NCBI GenBank assembly: GCA_910578385.1
Contig: CAJTQV010000022.1
Coordinates: 1 to 44,320, forward strand
Source: an uncultured Muribaculaceae bacterium
GTDB taxonomy: Bacteria; Bacteroidota; Bacteroidia; Bacteroidales; Muribaculaceae
Direction: 5' to 3'
DNA length: 44,320 bases
Shown: positions 1 to 7,086 of the stretch, one piece after another
Layout: each line of letters starts with the position of its first letter
Position numbering within the stretch: the first letter of the stretch is position 1
Position numbers and translations under genes: made by a program
Notes under the pieces: generated by a model
Databases searched by the model: none
Seen by the model: only the letters and a program-made list of their open reading frames with translations
What the model was told of the DNA's origin: nothing

Positions 1-71
1 TCAGTAGCTCAGTTGGTTAGAGCACCTGACTGTTAATCAGGGGGTCGTTGGTTCAAGCCCATCCTGAAGCG
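1..71 (+). tRNA. tRNA-Asn (GTT anticodon), 5' end cut by window edge
   Basis: The anticodon arm has the stem CCTGA/TCAGG around a loop that reads GTT, so it decodes asparagine codons AAC/AAT. The D-arm GCTC...GAGC and the T-loop TTCAAGC are present. Only four of the seven 5' acceptor bases (TCAG) lie in the window. They pair with CTGAAGC at 64-70, which predicts GCT just upstream. Position 71 is the discriminator G, and the CCA end is not encoded. Confidence 0.95.
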
Positions 72-74
72 CGA

Positions 75-110
75 AAAACCGTCGAAGTGATTTCGGCGGT
101 TTTTTGTTTT
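75..110 (+). terminator. Rho-independent terminator after tRNA-Asn
   Basis: A 9-bp stem (78-86 with 92-100, one G-U pair) encloses a short loop and is followed directly by a run of T residues. It begins a few bases after the tRNA 3' end, so it most likely ends the tRNA transcript. Confidence 0.8.
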
Positions 111-137
111 TATCCCTGTCTTGTTTTTGTATGGACG

Positions 138-170
138 AAAAAAAGACGCCGCCCCTGGTGGGGTGGCGTC
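138..170 (-). terminator. Rho-independent terminator of rpsO
   Basis: A GC-rich 11-bp stem (145-155 with 160-170, one wobble position, TGGT loop) is followed on the minus strand by a T tract (the A run at 138-144). It lies 22 bp beyond the rpsO stop codon. Confidence 0.85.
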
Positions 171-192
171 TGATGCTTGTGAAAATCGCGGA

Positions 193-468
193 TTACTTGC
201 GGATACCGAGTTCCTTCTTGGCGATGATCGCGCGGTAACGGTTGATGTCCTTGCGGATCAGGTAGTCGAGAAGGCTGCGGCGCTGACCTACAAGCGCTTT
301 CAGTGCGCGTGCTGTAGTGTAGTCCTTGTGGTTCTCCTTCAGGTGCTCTGTAAGGTGCTTGATGCGGATGGAGAAGAGAGCGATCTGGCTCTCGGGGCTA
401 CCGGTGTCGCCGGGGCCGCTTCCGTAAGTCTCGAAGATTTTCTTCTTTTCGTCTGATGAAAGATGCAT
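193..468 (-). CDS. rpsO: 30S ribosomal protein S15 (uS15)
   Basis: This 91-residue protein has the usual S15 length. It contains the family landmarks GSPESQIALFSIRIKHLTEH and a conserved RRSLLDYLIRKD region near the C-terminus. S15 binds the three-way junction of the central domain of 16S rRNA early in small-subunit assembly. The gene stands alone on the minus strand with its own promoter, a folded leader and a terminator. The start Met at 468 begins the canonical N-terminus. Confidence 0.97.
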   Translation of the reverse strand: MHLSSDEKKKIFETYGSGPGDTGSPESQIALFSIRIKHLTEHLKENHKDYTTARALKALVGQRRSLLDYLIRKDINRYRAIIAKKELGIRK

Positions 469-502
469 TTTGAGAGAAATTTAAGTGTTTGTTAATAAAA
501 CC

Positions 503-578
503 TTTCGTGGAAAAGCCGCATGCCGTGACCTGAGTCACGGCTCTCCGGCTCTCTCCGCCGGGGCACTTTTCCGTGAAA
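503..578 (-). promoter_or_regulatory. Folded rpsO 5' leader, candidate S15 autoregulatory RNA
   Basis: In the minus-strand transcript, a closing helix joins 572-566 to 515-509 (GGAAAAG with CTTTTCC). It extends past a symmetric 2x2 internal loop to 578-575/506-503. Inside are two hairpins: CCGGC/GCCGG (562-558 with 550-546, approximately) and a perfect 8-bp GCCGTGAC/GTCACGGC stem (522-541) with a 4-nt loop. Together they form a three-way junction about 35 nt before the rpsO start. S15 recognises three-way junctions in rRNA, and S15 leaders regulate rpsO in several phyla. The assignment as a regulator is inference. Confidence 0.6.
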
Positions 579-585
579 AGCGATG

Positions 586-617
586 CAAAATTACTAATAT
601 ATTTGGAATTTACAAAA
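586..617 (-). promoter_or_regulatory. rpsO promoter (Bacteroidetes type)
   Basis: On the minus strand, TTTTG (617-613) and TAATTTTG (593-586) are separated by 19 bp. This matches the Bacteroidetes TTTG/TAnnTTTG consensus. The predicted transcript starts just before the folded rpsO leader. Confidence 0.75.
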
Positions 618-633
618 TTTTACGCTAATTTTG
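602..633 (+). promoter_or_regulatory. rplU-rpmA promoter (Bacteroidetes type)
   Basis: TTTG (602-605) and TAATTTTG (626-633) are separated by 20 bp on the plus strand. The -33 box lies inside the spacer of the divergent rpsO promoter, so the two are physically interleaved. About 80 nt of leader precede rplU. Confidence 0.75.
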
Positions 634-717
634 CACCGCAATTATGCCGCGAAGGCCGATTAAGTGCTCCGACGGACGGAGTCGCCTCACGGTTCGATTA
701 AAACATAACAAACGAAA

Positions 718-1041
718 ATGTACGCAATCGTAGAAATCAAAGGACAGCAGTTCAAGGCCGAAGAGGGCAAGTTCCTGTATGTTCACCACCTCGGCGAGGA
801 AGTTAAGGAAGGCGACGCTGTGTCGTTCGACAAAGTGCTTCTTCTCGATGCCGACGGCGACGTCAAGGTCGGTGCACCTGCCGTTGAAGGTGCCAAAGTT
901 GAATGTGAAGTGCTCCTCCCGCTCGTAAAGGGTGACAAGGTGCTTGTCTTCAAGAAGAAGCGCCGCAAAGGTTACCGTCGTCTGAACGGTCACCGTCAGC
1001 AGTTCACAAAAGTGATGATCAAGAAAATCGTAACCGCATAA
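718..1041 (+). CDS. rplU: 50S ribosomal protein L21 (bL21)
   Basis: This 107-residue protein starts MYAIVEIKGQQFKAEEG and ends with the basic segment KKKRRKGYRRLNGHRQQFT, both characteristic of bL21 (usual length about 103). It binds 23S rRNA in the large subunit. It is followed 14 bp later by rpmA, the standard L21-L27 operon, and has a clear promoter at 602-633. Confidence 0.97.
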   Translation: MYAIVEIKGQQFKAEEGKFLYVHHLGEEVKEGDAVSFDKVLLLDADGDVKVGAPAVEGAKVECEVLLPLVKGDKVLVFKKKRRKGYRRLNGHRQQFTKVMIKKIVTA

Positions 1042-1055
1042 ACCAAAGATAGAAA

Positions 1056-1319
1056 ATGGCACATAAAAAAGGTGTCGGTAGTTCTAAGAACGGCCGCGAA
1101 TCAGAAAGCAAACGACTTGGAGTGAAAATTTTTGGTGGTGCGAACTGCAAAGCCGGTAACATCATCAAGCGTCAGCGCGGTACTGTGCACCATCCCGGTC
1201 TCAACGTGGGTATGGGCAAGGACCACACGCTCTTCGCTCTCATCGACGGAACAGTGGTGTTCACCACAGGCAAGGAAGGCCGCAAGTTCATCAACGTGCA
1301 GCCCCACGCAGCGAAGTAA
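1056..1319 (+). CDS. rpmA: 50S ribosomal protein L27 (bL27)
   Basis: This 87-residue protein begins MAHKKGVGSSKNGRESESKR, the flexible N-terminus that reaches towards the peptidyl transferase centre. It has the bL27 core motif IIKRQRGTVHHPG. No N-terminal leader needing cleavage (as in Firmicutes L27) is present. It is the second gene of the rplU operon and is followed by a strong terminator. Confidence 0.97.
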   Translation: MAHKKGVGSSKNGRESESKRLGVKIFGGANCKAGNIIKRQRGTVHHPGLNVGMGKDHTLFALIDGTVVFTTGKEGRKFINVQPHAAK

Positions 1320-1339
1320 GTAACACTTTCGCAACATAC

Positions 1340-1384
1340 ATCCGGCGGAATCCTCAACAGAAGATTCCGCCGGATCTGTTTTGT
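1340..1384 (+). terminator. Terminator of the rplU-rpmA operon
   Basis: A perfect 13-bp stem (1340-1352 with 1363-1375) with a 10-nt loop is followed by CTGTTTTG. It starts 20 bp after the rpmA stop codon. Confidence 0.85.
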
Positions 1385-1412
1385 ATCCATGCTAATTACG
1401 GATAGTCTAAAC

Positions 1413-2465
1413 TTATTGTTTGGTGAATGTCATGGAGTAACCGTAGCGTTCGTTTTTAATTGTCATTACAGAACCTTTTACTGATACGAGCCATGGACAA
1501 TCTCCCAGCACATTGGCGAGAGCGGATCCGCTTTTAAAATCCCACGATGTTATCTTTCCATTCGCGCATGTGTATGTCCCTTTCTTGTATTCTGTATCAT
1601 AACCGTCTGACCAAACCTCGGTTGCAGCTCCTGTGCCTGTGAAAGTTATTGTGTATGTATCTCCTCCATCGCGTCCTGTCCACGTTCCAAGCACCAGATA
1701 AGGAGTGTCGTCAATATCTGAACCTCCACCCTGATTCTGGTCTTCCCATGAGAATTTTGATACCTTGCGGTATGTGAAGTTGTCTCCATCTGTGTCAGTC
1801 AGCAGTAGAGAACTGTCTGATACATATGTGATGATATATCGATAGTCATGAGGCCCGTCAAGGTCTGTAATAGTCAGGATACCTCCGGAGAAAGTCCATC
1901 TGATTGGCCAAGTCTCAAGGTATCCACCATTTTCCCATTCCATTCCGGTTCCGTCCGCTTTGAGTTCCATGCCGTAGGATGATGCCTCCCATTTTCCTAC
2001 GAGTTGAGATTTGCTTGTTTCGGAGTCATTGTTTCCGGAATTTCCGTTTGCAATCCGCTTGAATACGTATACATCATCACCTTCGAGTTCTTCCAGTATC
2101 ATCCGGTCGCCGCTTATGGTGCACTTGAAGAGTAATATTTCTTCTTCTTCGTCATCATATTTCATGGTGAGGATTGACCCTGAATAAGTGTAGCTTCCGT
2201 AATCTGTATAAGTGCCGTATCCATACTCCTCTTCTACACTTGTAAAGCGCCCGGAGCTTGTAAATGTGATTTTCTGTGAGAATGCGGCTTCCGTATATAA
2301 CCAAGTTCCTAATATGCCGTTGCTCTCGGTGTTGTTATTGTTGGAGCCGCCGGGATTTACGGGGTAGTCCGGTTCGTCGTTCTTGTCATTGTCGGAGTCA
2401 CAGGCCGTGAATCCTATCGTGAGTGCGGTCATTAAAACCGCTAAAACGAATTTGAAATTTTTCAT
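1413..2465 (-). CDS. Lipoprotein with three lipocalin-like repeats
   Basis: The reading frame is open for 20 codons further upstream, but the start at 2465 gives a proper lipoprotein signal: MKNFKFVLAVLMTALTIGFTAC, with the lipobox Cys at 22. The 350-residue product has an Asp/Asn-rich linker. It then carries three similar beta-rich units, each opening G-[TK]-W (GTWLYTEAAF, GKWEASSYGM, GTWTGRDGGD) and continuing with a strand such as ITFTSSGRF or ITFTGTGAA. This is the pattern of Bacteroidetes lipocalin-like lipoproteins. Ligand and function are unknown. The next gene upstream encodes a one-unit relative, suggesting duplication. Confidence 0.75.
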   Translation of the reverse strand: MKNFKFVLAVLMTALTIGFTACDSDNDKNDEPDYPVNPGGSNNNNTESNGILGTWLYTEAAFSQKITFTSSGRFTSVEEEYGYGTYTDYGSYTYSGSILTMKYDDEEEEILLFKCTISGDRMILEELEGDDVYVFKRIANGNSGNNDSETSKSQLVGKWEASSYGMELKADGTGMEWENGGYLETWPIRWTFSGGILTITDLDGPHDYRYIITYVSDSSLLLTDTDGDNFTYRKVSKFSWEDQNQGGGSDIDDTPYLVLGTWTGRDGGDTYTITFTGTGAATEVWSDGYDTEYKKGTYTCANGKITSWDFKSGSALANVLGDCPWLVSVKGSVMTIKNERYGYSMTFTKQ

Positions 2466-2505
2466 ATTGGTCTGTTTTGAACCATATCGGTCTTTTTGAA
2501 TATGG

Positions 2506-2538
2506 AAAAAGTCATCCTTAGGCATAGGATGACTTTTT
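2506..2538 (-). terminator. Terminator between the two lipocalin-like lipoprotein genes
   Basis: AAAAAGTCATCC (2506-2517) pairs perfectly with GGATGACTTTTT (2527-2538), giving a 12-bp stem and 9-nt loop. The A run becomes a T tract on the minus strand. It lies just beyond the stop of the upstream gene (2549-2947); the symmetric sequence could also act on the plus strand. Confidence 0.75.
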
Positions 2539-2548
2539 GTGAGCCGTG

Positions 2549-2947
2549 TTATTTTATTCTTTTGAACACGAATGTTCCGTAGCTGCCGTTGGTGTACCCG
2601 ATGAGGGTGAGCGTGTTAGGGGTTATTTTTACTTCGTAATTCCCTGTGAGCTGGCAGTCATCCGATGTGATATAGACATACTGGTCATTGTCGCTGTCAA
2701 CCTTTGTTGTATATTCGAAAAATTCTGTCTGTGTCGAACCACTTACGAATGTGTAGAATACACTTCCCGTGCCGTTACGGCTGAATGTTACATCAATCAC
2801 CGTTCCGGCACTGTTTGTCTGTTCCCATGTTCCTACAAGACTGGCGGTGGCAGGTTCATCTTTGTCTTTGTCGTCGCTGCATGATGCGAGGCTCAGCGGA
2901 GCGAGCATGAGCAGCATCAGCATGAGATACTGAGTAAATTTTTTCAT
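2549..2947 (-). CDS. Small lipocalin-like lipoprotein
   Basis: The 132-residue product has a signal peptide ending in the lipobox LASC (Cys at 23) and an acidic linker DDKDKDEP. It has one lipocalin-like unit starting LVGTWEQ and ending GTFVFKRIK. It is related in layout to the three-unit lipoprotein encoded downstream, whose first and third units show the same GTW opening. It is presumably anchored in the outer membrane; its function is unknown. Confidence 0.75.
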   Translation of the reverse strand: MKKFTQYLMLMLLMLAPLSLASCSDDKDKDEPATASLVGTWEQTNSAGTVIDVTFSRNGTGSVFYTFVSGSTQTEFFEYTTKVDSDNDQYVYITSDDCQLTGNYEVKITPNTLTLIGYTNGSYGTFVFKRIK

Positions 2948-2985
2948 AAACGTTCAGTTTTAAGTTATTGAATAAATTGTCGCCG

Positions 2986-2993
2986 CAAAGTTA
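2986..2993 (-). promoter_or_regulatory. Possible -7 element of the small lipoprotein gene
   Basis: TAACTTTG on the minus strand fits TAnnTTTG and lies 38 bp upstream of the start codon. No good TTTG box is found at the expected distance, so only the -7 box is supported. Confidence 0.45.
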
Positions 2994-3061
2994 GTGGCTT
3001 TGAACGATATGTGCATTATGCGGACGTAGTGCATTGTGATACAGTTGTGTATCGCAATGCG

Positions 3062-3277
3062 CTACGCTTCTTCCTCGAAATTTTTTGAAAGCAGGTCGTA
3101 GAAGTTGTGTCCGAGCGCACGGCCGATACGGTCGAGAAGCTGGACATCGATATTTTCATTGGCAAAAATTTTGTAGACATGGGTGCGTGAGCAATGTATC
3201 TTGTTTGCAAACCATGTCACGCTGTGACCATCCTCGCGAAGTATGCGCCTGATTTCCTCTCCTATGTGTATTGCCAT
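3062..3277 (-). CDS. Small XRE-type helix-turn-helix regulator
   Basis: The 71-residue protein starts MAIHIGEEIRRILREDGHSV and carries an XRE-like helix-turn-helix (WFANKIHCSRTHVYKIFAN, about residues 22-40). It ends in an acidic tail NFEEEA. The frame extends upstream to 3526, but that part is Cys/Pro/Arg-rich and unlike a protein domain. The start at 3277 is therefore preferred and leaves a leader of nearly 300 nt. It is probably a DNA-binding regulator; the target is unknown. Its neighbours are lipoprotein genes on one side and a divergent small membrane protein on the other. Confidence 0.75.
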   Translation of the reverse strand: MAIHIGEEIRRILREDGHSVTWFANKIHCSRTHVYKIFANENIDVQLLDRIGRALGHNFYDLLSKNFEEEA

Positions 3278-3597
3278 GTCGCATCTGGGCGGCACTGCCT
3301 CTGTGCCGGTTGGTGGATAGTTGCAAAAACGTGAGACAACGTCCTGTCTATCTGAATTGAGGCATCGCCAAACGCCTGAAGAACGATAAACAGTCCCCGC
3401 CTCACGCTGGCCTATATTTGTCTCTCCTCGCGGGGAGTGAGCATATGGCAAACATGAGCACGTCTTGACCGCTCTATCCTGTTCTTCTGAAATTTTGGCG
3501 ATTTTCAATTCATGGATATAGCACAAAACACGCTTTGTGAATTTATAGGATTCTCTAATCCTTTTGCAAATTTACAAAAAATTAAGGTTTCTACAAA
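3278..3597 (-). promoter_or_regulatory. Promoter and long structured leader of the XRE regulator
   Basis: On the minus strand, TTTG (3597-3594) and TAAATTTG (3574-3567) are 19 bp apart, a good Bacteroidetes promoter. The transcript would carry about 280 nt before the start codon. Within it are a perfect 6-bp hairpin CGGCAC/GTGCCG (3290-3308) a dozen bases before the ATG, and two perfect, crossing complementarities: 3430-3436 with 3394-3400 (7 bp) and 3437-3441 with 3401-3405 (5 bp). The latter cannot both be simple nested helices, so they suggest alternative folds or a pseudoknot. Function is not known. Confidence 0.5.
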
Positions 3598-3661
3598 CCT
3601 TTTACGGCCAACGCATGTTATAGAGATAAAGTCGCTGAAAGGCACACAAAAATCAAAGGTT

Positions 3662-3889
3662 ATGGATACAAAGGATACAAAAGAAGAGAAAACTCGTAGA
3701 AATTACGAACTCGAAAACGAAGCAGCCCAGAGACTCCGGGCTGAAGGTAAAGTAAGAAAAAACAATGGCACCCGCAAGGTGAACAAACTCTGGCTCTGGC
3801 TCGGAGTGCTCATCCTCATCTTCATCTTGCTCTGGTGGCTCTATTCAATCGGAACGTTTGAGGCTCTCTCGGGCGTGACGAACGGATAA
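3662..3889 (+). CDS. Small single-pass membrane protein
   Basis: With the start at 3662 (MDTKDTKEEKTRRNYELENE) the product is 75 residues. It has a strongly charged N-terminal half followed by one hydrophobic segment (LWLWLGVLILIFILLWWLY, about residues 44-62) and a short tail. The longer frame from 3512 adds 50 residues that overlap the divergent promoter region and is less likely. The family is not recognised. The topology suggests a cytoplasmic charged domain and an inner-membrane anchor. Confidence 0.6.
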   Translation: MDTKDTKEEKTRRNYELENEAAQRLRAEGKVRKNNGTRKVNKLWLWLGVLILIFILLWWLYSIGTFEALSGVTNG

Positions 3890-3916
3890 CAAGACATATT
3901 CCCGATGCGGTCTATA

Positions 3917-4028
3917 TGAAAAACACACATATCGAAGAACACACACAATACTCTGTTGCTGCAACCTGATTGAAAAACACACATCTGAATAATGCTCATT
4001 TGTTGCAGATAATTATGAAAAACACACA
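3917..4028 (+). repeat. Direct repeats of TGAAAAACACACA
   Basis: Three exact copies of TGAAAAACACACA lie at 3917, 3971 and 4016, and a degenerate one (CGAAGAACACACA) at about 3933. Copies two and three are each preceded by a GTTGC-containing segment. The 314-bp gap between the small membrane protein gene and radC holds these repeats and a terminator, and nothing else recognisable. Function is unknown; they could be binding sites or remnants of a mobile repeat. Confidence 0.7.
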
Positions 4029-4106
4029 ACCGCATCCAGAAGATCCAACCGGCCGTTCAAGGTCCTTATAAAGGGTCAAAATTTCATTCTGAAGACCGGG
4101 AAACGA

Positions 4107-4132
4107 CCTCAGGCGTAAGCCTGAGGTTTTTT
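4107..4132 (+). terminator. Rho-independent terminator (plus strand)
   Basis: An 8-bp perfect stem CCTCAGGC/GCCTGAGG with a GTAA loop is followed by six T residues. It has no T tract on the minus strand, so it ends plus-strand transcription from the small membrane protein gene or from a transcript starting in the repeat region. It is 217 bp downstream of the nearest plus-strand stop codon. Confidence 0.8.
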
Positions 4133-4203
4133 CGTGTGTGTACACAGTCGGTCGAGCCCGGATGGTATCCGTGCGGCAGGACAGAGCCGGTGCTCAGCAT
4201 CAA

Positions 4204-4971
4204 TTATCTGATCAGCGAGGATGAGTCGCGGTAGGAGTAGTATCCTTCGGTCGTGACTATTATATGGTCGAGAAAGGTAAGGTCCAGAGTCTTGCATGCC
4301 TCTGCAAAACGTCTGGTTATGTTGTCGTCTGGCCCTGATGGTCGCGTCTGGCCCGAGGGGTGGTTGTGGCACAGCACTATGCCTTCGGCATGAGCCAGCA
4401 GCGCGTTCTTGATTACTTTCTTCAGGTCGAATACGGTAGAGGTCGAGCCTCCTTGACTCACACGCAGTTTGCCGATTATCTGGTTGCGCCTGTTGAGCAG
4501 CAGGGCCCACATCTCCTCATAGGGCAGATTGGCAATCTCGTGGCGCATCACTCTGTAGACTGTGGCGGAATCCTTTATCTGCACGCGGTCGCCCACCTGT
4601 TCGCGGCTGTAACGGCGCACAATCTCCATGACGGCCTCAATCTGCATGGCTTTCAGTTCACCGATGCCGTTGATTTCCATTATCTGCTCGCGTGTGAGAC
4701 GTTCCAGATTCAGAATCAGGTTCTGGTTCATCTTCATCAGGTCGCGGCAGAGGTCGGTGATCGGGTACCCGCGTGTGCCTGTACGGAGTATTATTGCGAA
4801 CAGATCAGCGTTGCTCAGAGAGGCGATTCCGAACCGCCTGGCACGTTCCCGAGGCTGGTCATCGGTCGGAAGATCCTTGACTGTCACTGTTGGCGCAGCA
4901 GGAACTTCACCGCTTGTCGTTTCGGTGTAGTCGGGTATTCCCTCGAAACATCTGTCCTGCTCTTCAGCCAT
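4204..4971 (-). CDS. radC: RadC family protein (JAB/MPN domain)
   Basis: The 255-residue protein has a helix-hairpin-helix-like N-terminal part (residues about 40-110, with the motif INGIGELKAMQ). A C-terminal JAB/MPN metalloprotease-like domain carries HNHPSG (202-207) and a downstream D, matching the zinc-binding JAMM motif. RadC proteins were named for DNA repair but their biochemical role is unsettled. The first 30 residues are a variable extension. The gene follows the glycosyltransferase gene after only 2 bp, so it ends the efp-GT-radC run. Confidence 0.9.
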   Translation of the reverse strand: MAEEQDRCFEGIPDYTETTSGEVPAAPTVTVKDLPTDDQPRERARRFGIASLSNADLFAIILRTGTRGYPITDLCRDLMKMNQNLILNLERLTREQIMEINGIGELKAMQIEAVMEIVRRYSREQVGDRVQIKDSATVYRVMRHEIANLPYEEMWALLLNRRNQIIGKLRVSQGGSTSTVFDLKKVIKNALLAHAEGIVLCHNHPSGQTRPSGPDDNITRRFAEACKTLDLTFLDHIIVTTEGYYSYRDSSSLIR

Positions 4972-4973
4972 AT

Positions 4974-6020
4974 CTAAAGTTTCTCGTTTTTCCCTTTGCG
5001 GATTTCGATTTCTTCGTTTATGTCGCGGCCACGTTTCATGATTATCTTCGTGGTATAAGCCTTGATGAAGCCTGTGCCGTAACCTAACAGCTGTACCATC
5101 GAGGCTGCCACTGCAAGCATGGAAATTCTAAGGTTTCTTTCGGCAATCAAAGCTCCAACCCACAAGGCAACGATGTACACTGCCAACGGAATCAGCAGCC
5201 ACGGCCAGAAGAAGGATCCGATTATAAGTGCAGCCGCACCTATCGTGAACACAGCCGGAAGCCAATGCACCAGCTTCATGGAGCCGGGGTAGAGGAGTTC
5301 GAGGGTTATGCGCGACATTCCGAACACGTGGACCTGTTTCCAGAACTTTCGCAGATTTCCGCGACGCTTGTGATAGACATGGACATCGGGGAAAAGCGTG
5401 ATTTTGAAACCTGCCAGACGTATGCGGGTTGACATGTCTATGTCCTCGCTGAACATCTCGCGGAATCCCCCTACACGTTCATAGACCTCACGCGAGAAAC
5501 CCATGTTGAATGTGCGCGGCGTGAATTTCTCCATTGATACCTTGCCGCCACGTATTCCACCCGTGGTCAGGAACGAGGTCATGGCGTAGTTTATAGCCTT
5601 CTGTGTCGGCGTGAATGAGTCGTGGGCGGCATCAGGCCCTCCGAAGCAATCCACCGGATTCTCCGACAGGCTTTTCCTGAGTGCGGCTATGTAGCCGGGG
5701 GGTAAAATACAGTCAGAGTCGACGAAGATAAAGAAATCTCCGCCGGCTCTGTCCATACCGTAATTGCGGGCGATGCTTCGCCCTTCGTTTGATTTTCTGA
5801 AGTAGAGGAGCCGGAGTGAGTCATGACCCGACACGCTCAGCGTGCCATCGGCCAAAGGTTCCGCCTCCAGACATGGAATCGTGGAGCCATCCTCCACGAT
5901 AACCGTCTCGAATCCGCGGTCCGTCTGCGCCTCAAGGCTTTTCAACAGGTCGGCGACCTCGTCAGGCCGGTTGTAGACCGGCACTATGATTGAGAAGAGC
6001 ATCGAATCCGGATTCTTCAT
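4974..6020 (-). CDS. Family 2 glycosyltransferase with C-terminal membrane segments
   Basis: The N-terminal GT-A domain begins FSIIVPVYNRPDE and has the nucleotide-sugar/metal motif DSD at 101-103. An acidic SEDIDMSTR segment follows in the acceptor region. After about residue 240 there are two or three hydrophobic segments (for example LPAVFTIGAAALIIGSFFW), then a basic tail, so the protein is anchored at the inner membrane. Length (348) is typical of envelope polysaccharide transferases. The substrate cannot be inferred. It sits 21 bp after efp and 2 bp before radC. Confidence 0.88.
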   Translation of the reverse strand: MKNPDSMLFSIIVPVYNRPDEVADLLKSLEAQTDRGFETVIVEDGSTIPCLEAEPLADGTLSVSGHDSLRLLYFRKSNEGRSIARNYGMDRAGGDFFIFVDSDCILPPGYIAALRKSLSENPVDCFGGPDAAHDSFTPTQKAINYAMTSFLTTGGIRGGKVSMEKFTPRTFNMGFSREVYERVGGFREMFSEDIDMSTRIRLAGFKITLFPDVHVYHKRRGNLRKFWKQVHVFGMSRITLELLYPGSMKLVHWLPAVFTIGAAALIIGSFFWPWLLIPLAVYIVALWVGALIAERNLRISMLAVAASMVQLLGYGTGFIKAYTTKIIMKRGRDINEEIEIRKGKNEKL

Positions 6021-6041
6021 GATTACTTGGTTTAAGCGGGG

Positions 6042-6608
6042 TTATGCCTTTACGCGGCCTACGTAGCTGCCGTCGCGGGTATCAACCTCGATGAGCTCGC
6101 CTTCGTTGATGAAGAGGGGCACCTTTACGGTAGCACCTGTCTCTACTGTAGCGGGCTTGAGAGTGTTGGTAGCGGTGTCACCCTTGAGACCCGGCTCAGT
6201 GTAAGTGATCTTGAGGACAGTCTTCATGGGCATCTCGGCGTAGAGCACAGTGTTGGTCGATGCGTCAGAAACAACCTCGACAGTGTCTCCCTCCTTCATA
6301 TATGCTGCACCTGTTACGAGCTCCTTGCTGATAGGAATCTGCTCGAAAGTCTCGTTGTTCATGAAGATATCATCCTCGCCGTCAGCATAGAGATACTGAT
6401 AGGGACGGCGCTCCACGCGTACATCCTCAAGTTTCTCGCCGATGTTGAAGCGGCGCTCGATCACGCGGCCGTCAACGACGTCTTTCAGTTTTGTGCGCAT
6501 GAATGTGTTTCCCTTACCGGGCTTTACGTGGAGGAACTCCACGCAGAAGTAGAGACGGCCGTCCAGACGGATGCAGGAGCCGTTCTTGATGTCTTGAGCG
6601 TTCATCAT
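6042..6608 (-). CDS. efp: Translation elongation factor P
   Basis: The 188-residue product has the three-domain EF-P layout, with the tip loop HVKPGKGNTFMRTK, in which Lys32 is the residue modified in many species. It ends in the conserved GSYVGRVKA region (usually G-x-Y-x-x-R). EF-P rescues ribosomes stalled at proline runs. Two adjacent Met codons (MM) leave the exact start open by one residue. It is first in a minus-strand run with the glycosyltransferase and radC. A TAAATTTG box lies at 6712-6705, without a clear -33 box. Confidence 0.95.
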   Translation of the reverse strand: MMNAQDIKNGSCIRLDGRLYFCVEFLHVKPGKGNTFMRTKLKDVVDGRVIERRFNIGEKLEDVRVERRPYQYLYADGEDDIFMNNETFEQIPISKELVTGAAYMKEGDTVEVVSDASTNTVLYAEMPMKTVLKITYTEPGLKGDTATNTLKPATVETGATVKVPLFINEGELIEVDTRDGSYVGRVKA

Positions 6609-6771
6609 TGCTGTGAAAGTCTTTATTGTGTTTTATTGTGTTGATATAAATTCACTGAAGTGTCGGAATCCGTGCCGGTTGCGGCGCGGTCTCCTTACAA
6701 CTTGCAAATTTACAAAAAAAACTTCAAATTCTTTCACCACAAATAAAAATCAGCTAAAATTTTTCGTCGGA

Positions 6772-6803
6772 TTTGCGTGATTCGGATTTTTTAGTTAATT
6801 TTG
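6772..6803 (+). promoter_or_regulatory. rpmH promoter (Bacteroidetes type)
   Basis: TTTG (6772-6775) and TAATTTTG (6796-6803) are separated by 20 bp. The leader to the rpmH start is about 60 nt. Confidence 0.75.
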
Positions 6804-6869
6804 CAGCCGAATGCCGAATTGCGTCCATGCGCAGGTATTTAAATTTGCAAATTTAAATGATAAAATAAA

Positions 6870-7025
6870 ATGAAAAGGACTTTTCAACCCTCAAGACGCA
6901 GAAGAATCAACAAGCACGGTTTTCGTTTGAGAATGGCCACTAAGAACGGCCGCAAAGTTCTCGCTCGCCGTCGCGCCAAAGGGCGTCTGAACCTTTCGGT
7001 TTCCGACCACATGTCGGGCAAGTAA
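6870..7025 (+). CDS. rpmH: 50S ribosomal protein L34 (bL34)
   Basis: A 51-codon gene translating to MKRTFQPSRRRRINKHGF at its N-terminus and then RMATKNGRKVLARRRAKGR, the diagnostic bL34 sequence. The tail LNLSVSDHMSGK is typical of Bacteroidetes L34. It is very basic, binds 23S rRNA and is full length. It has its own promoter and a bidirectional terminator shared with the convergent GH3 gene. Confidence 0.97.
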   Translation: MKRTFQPSRRRRINKHGFRLRMATKNGRKVLARRRAKGRLNLSVSDHMSGK

Positions 7026-7052
7026 TCACCGGAAGCGTTGATTCGTGAAAAA

Positions 7053-7086
7053 TAAACTCCGCAGGGCCCTGCGGAGTTATTTTTTT
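7053..7086. terminator. Bidirectional terminator between rpmH and the GH3 lipoprotein gene
   Basis: A long self-complementary stem (ACTCCGCAG...CTGCGGAGT around GGCC) is followed by ATTTTTT on the plus strand and by TTTATTTTTC on the minus strand. The stop codon of the minus-strand gene (7077-7079) lies at the base of the stem, so translation and termination signals overlap. Confidence 0.85.

Noticed and set aside
3062..3526. 154-residue version of the XRE regulator
   Set aside because: The extra 83 residues are Cys/Pro/Arg-rich, unlike any domain, and coincide with DNA showing complementary segments; the start at 3277 fits the family.
3841..4035. 64-codon minus-strand frame with repeated MCVF
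   Set aside because: The repeated residues come from the TGAAAAACACACA DNA repeats; it overlaps the end of the small membrane protein gene and lacks protein-like composition.
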